A stretch of 7,490 nucleotides of DNA from an uncultured Eubacteriales bacterium (GTDB lineage Bacteria > Bacillota > Clostridia > Christensenellales > CAG-138), in assembly GCA_900547135.1 (NCBI GenBank), contig URFJ01000097.1, forward strand, positions 1 to 7,490, written 5' to 3'. The position numbers were made by a program, and so were the translations under genes. The notes under the pieces were generated by a model, which saw only the letters and a program-made list of their open reading frames with translations, had not been told where the DNA came from and ran no database searches. Of this stretch, positions 1-5,437 are shown one piece after another. Each line of letters opens with the position of its first letter. Within the stretch, counting starts at the first letter, position 1.

Positions 1-42
1 CTGGCGACGGCTTGGGAAGATAGGCAGCTGCCGGTTACAAAC

Positions 43-77
43 GAAGTAGCGTGAGTTCATCTCACGCTTCTTTTTTT
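43..77 (+). terminator. Rho-independent terminator of a gene entering from the left
   Basis: A 7-bp stem GCGTGAG (49-55) / CTCACGC (61-67) with a TTCAT loop is followed by TTC and seven T residues (68-77). The T-run lies only on the + strand side, so it ends a + strand transcript coming from outside the window. The + strand frames close at 21-23 (TAG), 47-49 (TAG) and 52-54 (TGA). Fewer than 20 codons are visible, so the upstream gene cannot be identified and its frame cannot be chosen. Confidence 0.75.
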
Positions 78-103
78 CTACGTTCCTGTCCACCACTCAT
101 TTA

Positions 104-197
104 CTTTTACACCTCCGCTTTGCTTTATACCTTTTCCACCAAAGAGCAACAAAGCGGAGAAGGCTCTAAGGGATGAAGCAAAGCACAAGCGTAAAAG
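104..197. repeat. Nested inverted repeat, possible structured RNA element
   Basis: CTTTTAC (104-110) and GCTTTGCTT (117-125) pair with GTAAAAG (191-197) and AAGCAAAGC (176-184), leaving a symmetric 6/6 internal loop. Inside it a second, competing perfect 10-bp pairing exists: CTCCGCTTTG (113-122) with CAAAGCGGAG (150-159). Short helices AGAGC (143-147) / GCTCT (163-167) could also form. No ORF covers it. It sits between the + strand terminator at 43-77 and the terminator of the third lipoprotein gene. It could be a structured 3' region, a small RNA or a degenerate palindromic repeat; the sequence alone does not decide. Confidence 0.4.
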
Positions 198-230
198 AAC
201 GCGGGGGAGGGTTCCTCCCGCTTCTTTACC
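191..230 (-). terminator. Terminator after the third lipoprotein gene
   Basis: An imperfect hairpin, with arms 191-210 and 214-230 (GCGGG..AGG / CCTCCCGC core with small bulges and a GTT loop), lies 46 nt beyond the stop codon of the 276-614 gene. Read on the - strand, the distal arm ends in GTTCTTTTAC, giving a short U-tract. It is homologous to the perfect palindrome at 753-790: both share the string TAAAxAGCGGGAGGA or a close variant. It therefore belongs to the duplicated unit. Confidence 0.6.
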
Positions 231-273
231 CGAGAGTGTACCTAAAAAGCTATCTGATGCCCCGCCGTATTGG
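226..273. repeat. 48-bp exact direct repeat, copy 1 (post-stop region of lipoprotein 3)
   Basis: This stretch is identical base for base to 1177-1224, at an offset of 951. Each copy lies directly downstream of a lipoprotein gene stop codon on the - strand. The flanking coding sequences are clearly more diverged than this non-coding piece, which suggests recent gene conversion or constraint on the RNA. A shorter version (CCAATACGGCGGGGC just after the stop) also follows the middle lipoprotein gene. Confidence 0.85.
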
Positions 274-275
274 CG

Positions 276-614
276 TCAATCGTACAGCCCCCTGAACTGC
301 CACCATTCCTCCAATAGCCACGAAGCTTCCCGCCCGCTTGGTGTGTATGCGGGGTTTGGCGTTATCAGCGGGGTCCTGCCAGTTGTGCCCTCCTCAGACT
401 CTTCGGTAATAAAATTGTACTCAAATGGGCTGAGCGCGTCCCTATAGTTCTCGTCCGTAATCCCTTCCGGCATGCCCTCCTTGTCCTTGATGTACAGATA
501 GAAGTCGTCGAGCACCTGGTCAAAGGTAGGCTTTGCGCAGCCGGACAGTATTGCCAGCGCGGCCAGCAGAACCACGGCGGTTATACGGATTGCAATTCTA
601 TTAGGCTTTGACAT
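276..614 (-). CDS. Small lipoprotein, paralog 3 of 3 (protease-linked family)
   Basis: This is a 112-aa protein with a lipoprotein signal peptide: a basic N-terminus (K3, R6, R10), a hydrophobic stretch at about 11-22, and lipobox L23-S24-G25-C26. Cys26 should be diacylated and anchor about 86 acidic residues to the outer face of the membrane. The core at residues 26-66, including MPEGITDENYRDAL (48-61), is nearly identical in all three paralogs; the tail (about 70-105) is Pro/Thr-rich and variable. The core resembles part of the pro-region of the serine protease encoded at 1578-2705. ATG at 612-614 is preceded by GGAGGAG (621-627). Upstream is a relic of the protease 3' end, so this gene keeps the ancestral order but has lost its own protease. 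No catalytic motif is visible. The exact family is not recognised and function is unproven. Confidence 0.85.
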   Translation of the reverse strand: MSKPNRIAIRITAVVLLAALAILSGCAKPTFDQVLDDFYLYIKDKEGMPEGITDENYRDALSPFEYNFITEESEEGTTGRTPLITPNPAYTPSGREASWLLEEWWQFRGLYD

Positions 615-627
615 ATAATTCTCCTCC

Positions 628-678
628 TTATGGCTGCTGTAAAAAATAGTTGTAGATCCAGTCGTAAATCATCTTGAT
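628..678 (-). pseudogene. Relic of the protease gene 3' end
   Basis: On the - strand this reads IKMIYDWIYNYFLQQP followed by TAA. It matches the C-terminus of the intact protease, IKLDDWIYTYFSQQP-TAA (1578 to about 1625), with one extra codon and a few substitutions. The distance from TAA to the next lipoprotein start is also conserved: 13 nt here, 12 nt in the intact unit. Upstream the frame closes at once (TAG), and no further protease similarity is visible. This is the scar of a duplicated protease-lipoprotein cassette whose second protease was deleted. Confidence 0.8.
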
Positions 679-752
679 TTGCTACCGCTATGTACTGTTT
701 TATTGCTATTTAACACTAAAAGCGAATCTAAAGGCAGACCTGGCTTTATTAT

Positions 753-790
753 GTGGTAAAAGCGGGAGGAGCTCCTCCCGCTTTTACCAC
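753..790 (-). terminator. Perfect 38-bp palindrome, terminator after the second lipoprotein gene
   Basis: Every base from 753 to 790 pairs about the centre between 771 and 772, giving two 19-nt arms with no unpaired loop bases in DNA. The GC-rich core (GCGGGAGGAG / CTCCTCCCGC) is flanked by AAAA and TTTT tracts, as in a bidirectional intrinsic terminator. It lies 36 nt beyond the stop of the 827-1162 gene. It should isolate the last lipoprotein gene (276-614) from the protease transcript, at least partly. Confidence 0.75.
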
Positions 791-826
791 TAAGAGCAAG
801 CTATATAACGCCCCGCCGTATTGGCG

Positions 827-1162
827 TCAATCGTCCCACCCCCAGAAGTGCCGCCATTCCTCCAATAACCACGAAGCTTCCGGCCCAGTTGGTGTGAACG
901 CGGGGTTTAGCGTTGTCAGAGGAGTCTTGCCAGTTGTGTCCCCAGACTCTTCGACAATAAAATCGTACTCAAAGGGGCTGAGCGCATCCCTATAGTTCTC
1001 GTCCGTGATCCCCTCCGGCATCCCTTCCTTGTCCTTGATGTACAGGTAAAATTCATCTAGCACCTGGTCAAAGGTAGGCTTAGCGCAGCCGGACAGAATT
1101 ATAAAGACATCTAAAAGGGCCATGGCAGTTATGCGGATAACAATTCTATTTGACTTTGACAT
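827..1162 (-). CDS. Small lipoprotein, paralog 2 of 3, mosaic, with altered signal peptide
   Basis: This is a 111-aa lipoprotein of the same family, with lipobox L23-S24-G25-C26 and the conserved core at 26-66 (MPEGITDENYRDAL at 48-61). Its N-terminal third matches the upstream paralog (1227-1565), while its C-terminal part (TTGKTP, EASWLLEEW) and its terminator match the downstream paralog (276-614). It therefore looks like a recombinant of the two. The hydrophobic stretch carries Asp18 (GAT) where the upstream paralog has Ala (GCT), which is unusual inside a signal peptide and may weaken export. ATG at 1160-1162 follows GGGAGGA (1167-1173). Only 64 nt separate it from the stop of the upstream paralog, with no terminator between, so the two are probably co-transcribed. 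Function is unproven. Confidence 0.85.
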   Translation of the reverse strand: MSKSNRIVIRITAMALLDVFIILSGCAKPTFDQVLDEFYLYIKDKEGMPEGITDENYRDALSPFEYDFIVEESGDTTGKTPLTTLNPAFTPTGPEASWLLEEWRHFWGWDD

Positions 1163-1176
1163 ATAATCCTCCCTTA

Positions 1177-1224
1177 TTACCCGAGAGTGTACCTAAAAAG
1201 CTATCTGATGCCCCGCCGTATTGG
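1177..1224. repeat. 48-bp exact direct repeat, copy 2 (post-stop region of lipoprotein 1)
   Basis: This copy is identical to 226-273. Here it is followed on the - strand by TAAGGGAGGATTATATG, the ribosome binding site and start of the middle lipoprotein, instead of by the terminator found after copy 1. The join falls at a shared TAA, consistent with a tandem duplication resolved at short homology. Confidence 0.85.
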
Positions 1225-1226
1225 TA

Positions 1227-1565
1227 TCAGTCGTCCAGCCCCCTGAACTGCCGCCATTCTAGATATAACCACGCATATTCATCCGCGCTTGGTGTAAATG
1301 CGGGGTTTGGCGTTATCAGCGGCGCTGGGCCGGGGGTGCTGTCCCTAGATTCTTCGATAATAAAATCGTATTCAAATGGGCTCAGCGCATCCCTATAGTT
1401 TTCGTCCGTAATCCCCTGCGGCATTCCCTCCTTATCCTTAATGTACAGGTAAAAGTCGTCGAGCACCTGATCAAAGGTAGGCTTTGCGCAGCCAGACAGT
1501 ATTATAAAGACAGCTATTAGGGCCATGGCAGTTATGCGGATAACAATTCTATTTGACTTTGACAT
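1227..1565 (-). CDS. Small lipoprotein, paralog 1 of 3, directly downstream of the protease
   Basis: The frame is open from a GTG at 1577, but that codon directly abuts the GGAGGA ribosome binding site (1569-1574). ATG at 1563-1565 gives correct spacing and the same MSKxNRI start as the paralogs, so the protein is 112 aa. The signal peptide has an intact hydrophobic stretch and lipobox L23-S24-G25-C26. The core at 48-61 reads MPQGITDENYRDAL. The variable tail differs from the others (STPGPAPL, ADEYAWLYLEW). The start is 12 nt after the protease stop with no promoter between, so translation is probably coupled to the protease in one operon. The most likely role, by inference, is a membrane-anchored partner of that protease; a generic surface lipoprotein is the alternative. 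Confidence 0.87.
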   Translation of the reverse strand: MSKSNRIVIRITAMALIAVFIILSGCAKPTFDQVLDDFYLYIKDKEGMPQGITDENYRDALSPFEYDFIIEESRDSTPGPAPLITPNPAFTPSADEYAWLYLEWRQFRGLDD

Positions 1566-1577
1566 ATAATCCTCCAC

Positions 1578-2705
1578 TTATGGCTGCTGTGAAAAATAGG
1601 TATAGATCCAGTCGTCGAGCTTTATGAACCCCTTCTCATTGTTAACTATGCCTATTATCCTGTCGTTGCGGTCTATAACAGGGCCGCCGCTCATACCCTT
1701 TACATACTTTCTTTGCACGCGGACCATTCGCCGGCCCGTGCTGGTTACATTGCCCACAACGAGATGCATGTAAATATCTCCGCCGTTACGGCCTAGATAT
1801 CCCTGTCCCCTAGTCCATTGGCCGTTTAGGCTCGAGCTGCCAACCCCGCGCATGAGCAGCCTGCCTGGAACTATATTTGCGGTCCTGACGTTGATGATGC
1901 CCCAGTCGTCGTTGACGTCGCCGCTTGCGAACCAGTCTCCCCCCACTGTCGACCGCGTCCATTGCGCGCGTCCGTAGGGTTCCTGTGGGGAGTCAAGTCG
2001 CCAGGAAGGAATTATAACCATATCCTGCGACCAGCCGTAGCCCGGAATATAGAGGTTGTGTCCCGCTGTCGCCAGGCTTTCACTGTTGATCTTGAATGCC
2101 GAGCCAACCCAAAGCGCGCCTTCACTGCGGTATATCAGTTTAAAGGTGGTGCGGGTGTTAAAAAAATTCTGCGGGTTGGGTTCATTCCAGAAATACGGAT
2201 ATTCGTTCGGCCTGATCTCCGGTGTTTGATCATAATCGGTATTATCTTTGCTGTTACCCTCAATCGGTTGAAGCTGCTCAACCAGTTCGTCTATGTGTGA
2301 TACATCCTCTTGGGTAACCTCGCCCGAATGAGGATCATATGAGACAGGGTCGTGGACGGGTATATATGGCTCGGAGCTGTCTTTGGTTAGCTCATCAAGC
2401 TCCTCGTCAGTAATCGTTACGCGTTCCTCGCCAGGGGTTGCGTGTTGGGCAATGTAGTAAAACAATTCCGTTGCCGCGTCGCCGCCATATTCCAACATCC
2501 TGGACCAATCCTCATCCGATACATCGTCGGGGAATGTGCCAGGTTCGCAGGAGTAAAATTTCTGTATGGTAACAAGCACATCCTGCGGTACATCAGGGTT
2601 TTGCTCAGCGGCCGCGCCTTCGTCTAAAGCCTGCGGCGATGATAATGCCGCAACTAAAACGACCGCTATGAACAGGGATAGTATTCGCTTAAGTAATTTG
2701 GGCAT
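1578..2705 (-). CDS. Secreted trypsin-like (V8/glutamyl endopeptidase-type) serine protease
   Basis: This is a 375-aa protein. Residues 1 to about 26 form a signal peptide (K3, K6, R7, then a hydrophobic stretch ending near SSPQA). An acidic pro-region follows (about 30-165), then a chymotrypsin-fold catalytic domain (about 180-375). The triad is visible as H216 in LATAGHN, D267 in NDDWGII and S339 in GMSGGPV, the usual layout of secreted bacterial V8-like peptidases. There is a single Cys (C53, in the pro-region), hence no intramolecular disulfide. Pro-region residues 43-71, with FPDDVSDEDWSRML at 58-71, resemble the core of the three lipoproteins downstream. Start ATG 2703-2705 follows a consensus AAGGAGGTG (2710-2718). 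It is driven by the promoter at 2736-2764 and is first gene of the operon. Substrate specificity cannot be read from the sequence. Confidence 0.92.
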   Translation of the reverse strand: MPKLLKRILSLFIAVVLVAALSSPQALDEGAAAEQNPDVPQDVLVTIQKFYSCEPGTFPDDVSDEDWSRMLEYGGDAATELFYYIAQHATPGEERVTITDEELDELTKDSSEPYIPVHDPVSYDPHSGEVTQEDVSHIDELVEQLQPIEGNSKDNTDYDQTPEIRPNEYPYFWNEPNPQNFFNTRTTFKLIYRSEGALWVGSAFKINSESLATAGHNLYIPGYGWSQDMVIIPSWRLDSPQEPYGRAQWTRSTVGGDWFASGDVNDDWGIINVRTANIVPGRLLMRGVGSSSLNGQWTRGQGYLGRNGGDIYMHLVVGNVTSTGRRMVRVQRKYVKGMSGGPVIDRNDRIIGIVNNEKGFIKLDDWIYTYFSQQP

Positions 2706-2735
2706 GATACACCTCCTTAAATAATGGATAAATAT

Positions 2736-2764
2736 ATTGTATGCTCAAATGTAATTTTTGTCAA
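2736..2764 (-). promoter_or_regulatory. Strong sigma-A-type promoter of the protease-lipoprotein operon
   Basis: On the - strand there is TTGACA (2759-2764), a 17-nt spacer (2742-2758) and TACAAT (2736-2741). This is a perfect -35 and a 5/6 -10. Transcription would begin near 2729-2730, giving a short leader of about 25 nt before the protease ATG. No operator-like inverted repeat is obvious over it. Confidence 0.8.
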
Positions 2765-3162
2765 TCAATTTAGTACATTTTGTGGTTAATCTGGGCAAAT
2801 CATAAGCTTTAATACGGAATACGTTATATAAGCCATATATATATTATTTCTCCTTAGCGTATTTCTTTTCAAGCCCTCCTCTACACATTACTTTAAATTG
2901 GTTAAGCGCAAAAATAGGTTATTCTCTTAACTTCACGTATTTCCTGCTCCGCCTACAGGTGCTTTTTGCGTCAGCTTACCATATCGACTTTTTGATCCAC
3001 GTTCATAAAGCTTATTTTGTTAGACATAAAATGATTCTCCATTTTCGGCGTGATGTTAAGATCAAAGATTCAGAAGCTGTGCGTCAGCTAATCATTTAAA
3101 AATCAATACTGCGTCATTTTACATAGACAATTTTACCATATTACAGCAAGGGATGTATAGCG
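2765..3162. other. Intergenic region with no convincing gene
   Basis: About 400 nt with no ORF of useful length on either strand. The best coding candidate is an 18-codon - strand ORF (2971-3027) with a GGAG upstream, reading MSNKISFMNVDQKVDMVS; nothing similar is recognised and it may be chance or a decayed gene start. A 10-bp direct repeat TGCGTCAGCT occurs at 2967-2976 and 3080-3089. No tRNA or other RNA gene is recognised. Confidence 0.5.
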
Positions 3163-3196
3163 GAAAAAGAAAATGGACTTCATAGAAGCCCATTTT
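3163..3196 (-). terminator. Terminator of the beta-lactamase-family gene
   Basis: A 12-bp stem, AAAATGGACTTC (3170-3181) with GAAGCCCATTTT (3185-3196) and one G-U pair, closes a 3-nt loop. On the - strand it is followed by TTTT, C and TTTTT (down to 3163). It lies about 35 nt past the TAG stop at 3231. The T-tract on the other side makes it potentially bidirectional. Confidence 0.8.
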
Positions 3197-3230
3197 TACG
3201 TTTTATGATGGCTAAGCCTATGTAGCTTGG

Positions 3231-4211
3231 CTATTTATCCGACGAAAGCTCCCGCGCCCAGCTTATGACGCGGTTGGCGGAATCGGTATAGCAGTTTGAA
3301 AGCGCTACTACGGCAACCTTCTTCTCACGGTTTACACAGATGCCGCAGTTAAAGCAGCCAGTTCCGCCGTTATGGAATATCAGTCCAAGGGACGGGAACA
3401 AAATCCAGAATAGGCCTATCTCCTGCCTGGCGCCTATATCCGTAACAAAGGCCCTGCTCTGATGGCAGCTCTTAATTATAGGATTGCTTTCATCCATCTG
3501 AAGGCGGGCATAACTCAACATATCATCCAGCGAGGAAACGAGATAGCCAGCAGCCGTATAAACGTCGTCCTCATCCCAGCCCCAATGCTCTCCGGGCGAA
3601 CCGTCTTCCCTGATTCCCTCAAGGTTTCTTGGCGGAGCCAGCGTATAGGTATCGTTAAGGCCCAGTTCCTTTAAAAAATCCTCCATCAGGCGGTTAAAAG
3701 GACGCCCAAAGACCTTTGACAGGACATGGCCAATCACTGCGGCGCCCCGATTGGAGTAGGCAAAGGGATAATCCATATCGTCAAGTTTAAAAGAGCTTAT
3801 GGTTTCAACTAGTTTACGCTCATTTATATGCCTATATGGATTGCCTAGCATTATGTGGCCATGTTCATCGTATTCATCTCCGTTGTCAGAGGGATAGCCG
3901 GACGTATGCGTAGCAAGCCTTTTAATTGTGGGGTAGTACATTCTATCGTTAAGCTCCGGAATATACTTGGCTATAGAGTCATCCATGCTCAACCTGCTCT
4001 CGGAAACCGCCTTAGCAACCAGCATCCCAACAAAGGTCTTGGTTATGGATCCGATCTCGTAATAATACTTTTTATAGGGTTCCTGGCCGTTTTTTCCAAA
4101 GAGGTACTTTTCACTGACGCCATCCTTTAGTATTCCGATTGAAAGCTTCATTCCGGGGTTCAAAGCAATATCCTGCTCGATCTCCCGTTTCATCCGGTCG
4201 TTAATCAGCAT
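3231..4211 (-). CDS. Serine beta-lactamase/DD-peptidase-family hydrolase (class C-like fold)
   Basis: The frame is open from an ATG at 4229, but GGAGG at 4218-4222 lies inside that extension. It is spaced 6 nt from the ATG at 4209-4211, so a 326-aa protein is preferred. The catalytic signature of the family is complete: S55-I-T-K58 (SxxK) in EIGSITKTF, Y152-S-N154 (YxN), and H280-N-G-G (in place of KTG). THTSG (101-105) and the GLND segment (184-187) are also typical. There is no signal peptide or membrane segment, so it probably acts in the cytoplasm. Such proteins include esterases, peptidases and amidases as well as lactamases, and the substrate cannot be predicted. It has its own promoter and terminator and is not in an operon with its neighbours. 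Several Cys residues near the C-terminus (C249, C286, C289, C292, C307) are notable but unexplained. Confidence 0.88.
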   Translation of the reverse strand: MLINDRMKREIEQDIALNPGMKLSIGILKDGVSEKYLFGKNGQEPYKKYYYEIGSITKTFVGMLVAKAVSESRLSMDDSIAKYIPELNDRMYYPTIKRLATHTSGYPSDNGDEYDEHGHIMLGNPYRHINERKLVETISSFKLDDMDYPFAYSNRGAAVIGHVLSKVFGRPFNRLMEDFLKELGLNDTYTLAPPRNLEGIREDGSPGEHWGWDEDDVYTAAGYLVSSLDDMLSYARLQMDESNPIIKSCHQSRAFVTDIGARQEIGLFWILFPSLGLIFHNGGTGCFNCGICVNREKKVAVVALSNCYTDSANRVISWARELSSDK

Positions 4212-4250
4212 AATCAGCCTCCATTGCATTGATTGTCAATTGTTACAGAC

Positions 4251-4279
4251 ATAATATCGTTTTTTTGCTTAATATTCAA
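4251..4279 (-). promoter_or_regulatory. Candidate promoter of the beta-lactamase-family gene
   Basis: On the - strand there is TTGAAT (4274-4279), a 17-nt spacer containing an A7 run, and TATTAT (4251-4256). This is a 4/6 -35 with a 5/6 -10 at ideal spacing. It lies about 40 nt upstream of the chosen ATG at 4211. Confidence 0.55.
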
Positions 4280-4343
4280 TGCATGTGCCATACTATTATA
4301 ATAAATTTTGTCTTTACTGATTATACAGAAGCATAAGAACAAG

Positions 4344-4377
4344 GGACTCCGGCCTACCGCGGCAAGAGTCCCATTTT
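4344..4377. terminator. Terminator-like hairpin between the TspO and beta-lactamase-family genes
   Basis: GGGACTC and GAGTCCC form a perfect 7-bp stem around a GC-rich interior (CCGGCC..CCGCGG), at about 4345-4372. On the - strand it follows the TspO stop by about 25 nt and is trailed by TTGTTCTT. On the + strand it is trailed by ATTTTATAT. The position fits the end of the tspO transcript. Confidence 0.6.
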
Positions 4378-4394
4378 ATATATTGATTTTACGT

Positions 4395-4865
4395 TTATTT
4401 ATTTAAAAGCCATATAGCCAGGTTCAGATAACCGGCAAATGTAACCCACAGAAGGTAGGGTATTTGCAGCAGCGCCGCGAGCCGGTCAACCTTCCAAAAT
4501 GAAACGATCATCAATATTATCAAAATCCAAAGGCCGTTCAGCAATATAAAGGAGAAGCCAAGGGCCTGAAGATTAAAGAAGAGCAGGCTCCAAAAAAAGT
4601 TTACAGCCAGTTGAATACCGAATATGACGAGGGCCCGCTTTCGTCCAGGTTTATCGCTTAAATAAATACGCGCCGCGCCTATTCCCATAAGAAGGAAGAG
4701 CACGCCCCAAACTATTGGGAATACGATGCTTGGCGGAGTAAGCGGAGGTTTTGTAAGCGCTTCATAAGCTTCCATGCTGTTTTGTGTAAGGATTCCAGCA
4801 AGGGCGCCCACCGCCTCGGTAAATAATATAAATATTACATATGGTTGCCATTTGAATTTTTTCAA
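4395..4865 (-). CDS. tspO: TspO/MBR family membrane protein
   Basis: TspO/MBR (translocator/benzodiazepine receptor-like) proteins are five-helix membrane proteins that bind porphyrins and related ligands; their bacterial role is regulatory or in tetrapyrrole turnover and is still debated. The frame opens with GTG at 4874, which overlaps the ribosome binding sequence (GGGGTGAT). TTG at 4863-4865 gives about 8 nt spacing and a normal basic start (MKKFKW), so 156 aa is preferred. Five hydrophobic segments lie at about 8-26, 46-68, 79-98, 103-124 and 129-153. Family motifs are the loop-1 PPLTPP (40-45) followed by FPIVWG, QLAVNFFWSLLFF (85-97), and the last-helix LLQIPYLLWVTFAGYLN. Length is as usual for the family. 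It is a single-gene unit between a terminator and a divergent intergenic region. Confidence 0.9.
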   Translation of the reverse strand: MKKFKWQPYVIFILFTEAVGALAGILTQNSMEAYEALTKPPLTPPSIVFPIVWGVLFLLMGIGAARIYLSDKPGRKRALVIFGIQLAVNFFWSLLFFNLQALGFSFILLNGLWILIILMIVSFWKVDRLAALLQIPYLLWVTFAGYLNLAIWLLNK

Positions 4866-5437
4866 AATAATCACCCCTTTTAAGTATATTCTGTTTAGAA
4901 CATTTTATGCCAGGGATTTTATTTTCGCTAAATCATTGCAAGTTAATTGTATCCTTTAACTGAGGGTGAAATTATAAGCGGATTCAAACTGGCCTTGCCA
5001 GCAATATTACGCTAATTAATTATTAATAGGTAATATATCGCTCGGAAGTATAAAGTATTTTAATAATTTATACAAGGTAATATCATCATTTGATAAATTT
5101 ACGATATAATCCTACCGGAGTAAAATACTGCCAAATTGCTGATTGCCATTAGCTAATGAACAATTAAAGCAGGCCCTTGTCCGGCTATACCATGGGTCTT
5201 AACAGCGGCCAAAAGGTTGATAAGTCAAATTTCGACTATTACCGATATTGACTTAATTCAGCCTGTCGGATAAGATTATAAATGGTAAATTGAATTACAT
5301 ATGCTATCAATCAAAATAACAATAACTTTAAGCTAACGGTTAACGCCAAGTCAGAAATTTTCAATAATAAACCGGAAATAAAGGGCGGCCGGAGAATAAA
5401 CTGTAATGGCCTGCAAATTGAGAAAGGGGAACCAACT
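4866..5437. other. Divergent AT-rich intergenic region
   Basis: About 570 nt between the start of tspO and the next + strand gene, with no convincing ORF. AGGTAATAT occurs twice (5028-5036 and 5075-5083) on either side of an inverted repeat GTATAAA (5048-5054) / TTTATAC (5067-5073). A short hairpin CTGGC/GCCAG lies near 4989-5001. A TATAAT at 5105-5110 lacks a matching -35. The best + strand promoter is listed separately (5248-5276). No riboswitch family was recognised. Confidence 0.5.
5221..5276 (+). promoter_or_regulatory. Candidate promoter with overlapping inverted repeat
   Basis: TTGACT (5248-5253), a 17-nt spacer and TAAGAT (5271-5276) form a moderate sigma-A-like promoter for the + strand genes, about 155 nt ahead of the first ATG. 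An 8-bp inverted repeat TAAGTCAA (5221-5228) / TTGACTTA (5248-5255) ends exactly over the -35 element, as an operator could. Both assignments rest on pattern only. Confidence 0.4.

Noticed and set aside
226..275. Possible stop-codon read-through of the lipoproteins, since the frame after TGA stays open in all copies (QYGGA...)
   Set aside because: The similarity after the stop is at DNA level and explained by duplication. TGG is used normally for Trp, and no recoding signal such as a selenocysteine element was recognised.
753..1398. Open frames on the + strand opposite the lipoprotein genes (753-995 and 1150-1398)
   Set aside because: They look alike only because they are antisense to duplicated genes. 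They lack ribosome binding sites, and the - strand frames have lipoboxes and good start signals.
1962..2627. Open + strand frames inside the protease gene
   Set aside because: They are antisense to a protein with a complete catalytic triad and show no start signals or recognisable motifs.
2971..3027. 18-codon - strand ORF with a GGAG upstream
   Set aside because: Too short to distinguish from chance, with no recognisable similarity; mentioned only in the intergenic entry.
3231..4211. Beta-lactamase-family gene as an antibiotic resistance determinant
   Set aside because: It has no signal peptide and the HNGG motif fits the broad esterase/peptidase group of this fold; resistance cannot be inferred.
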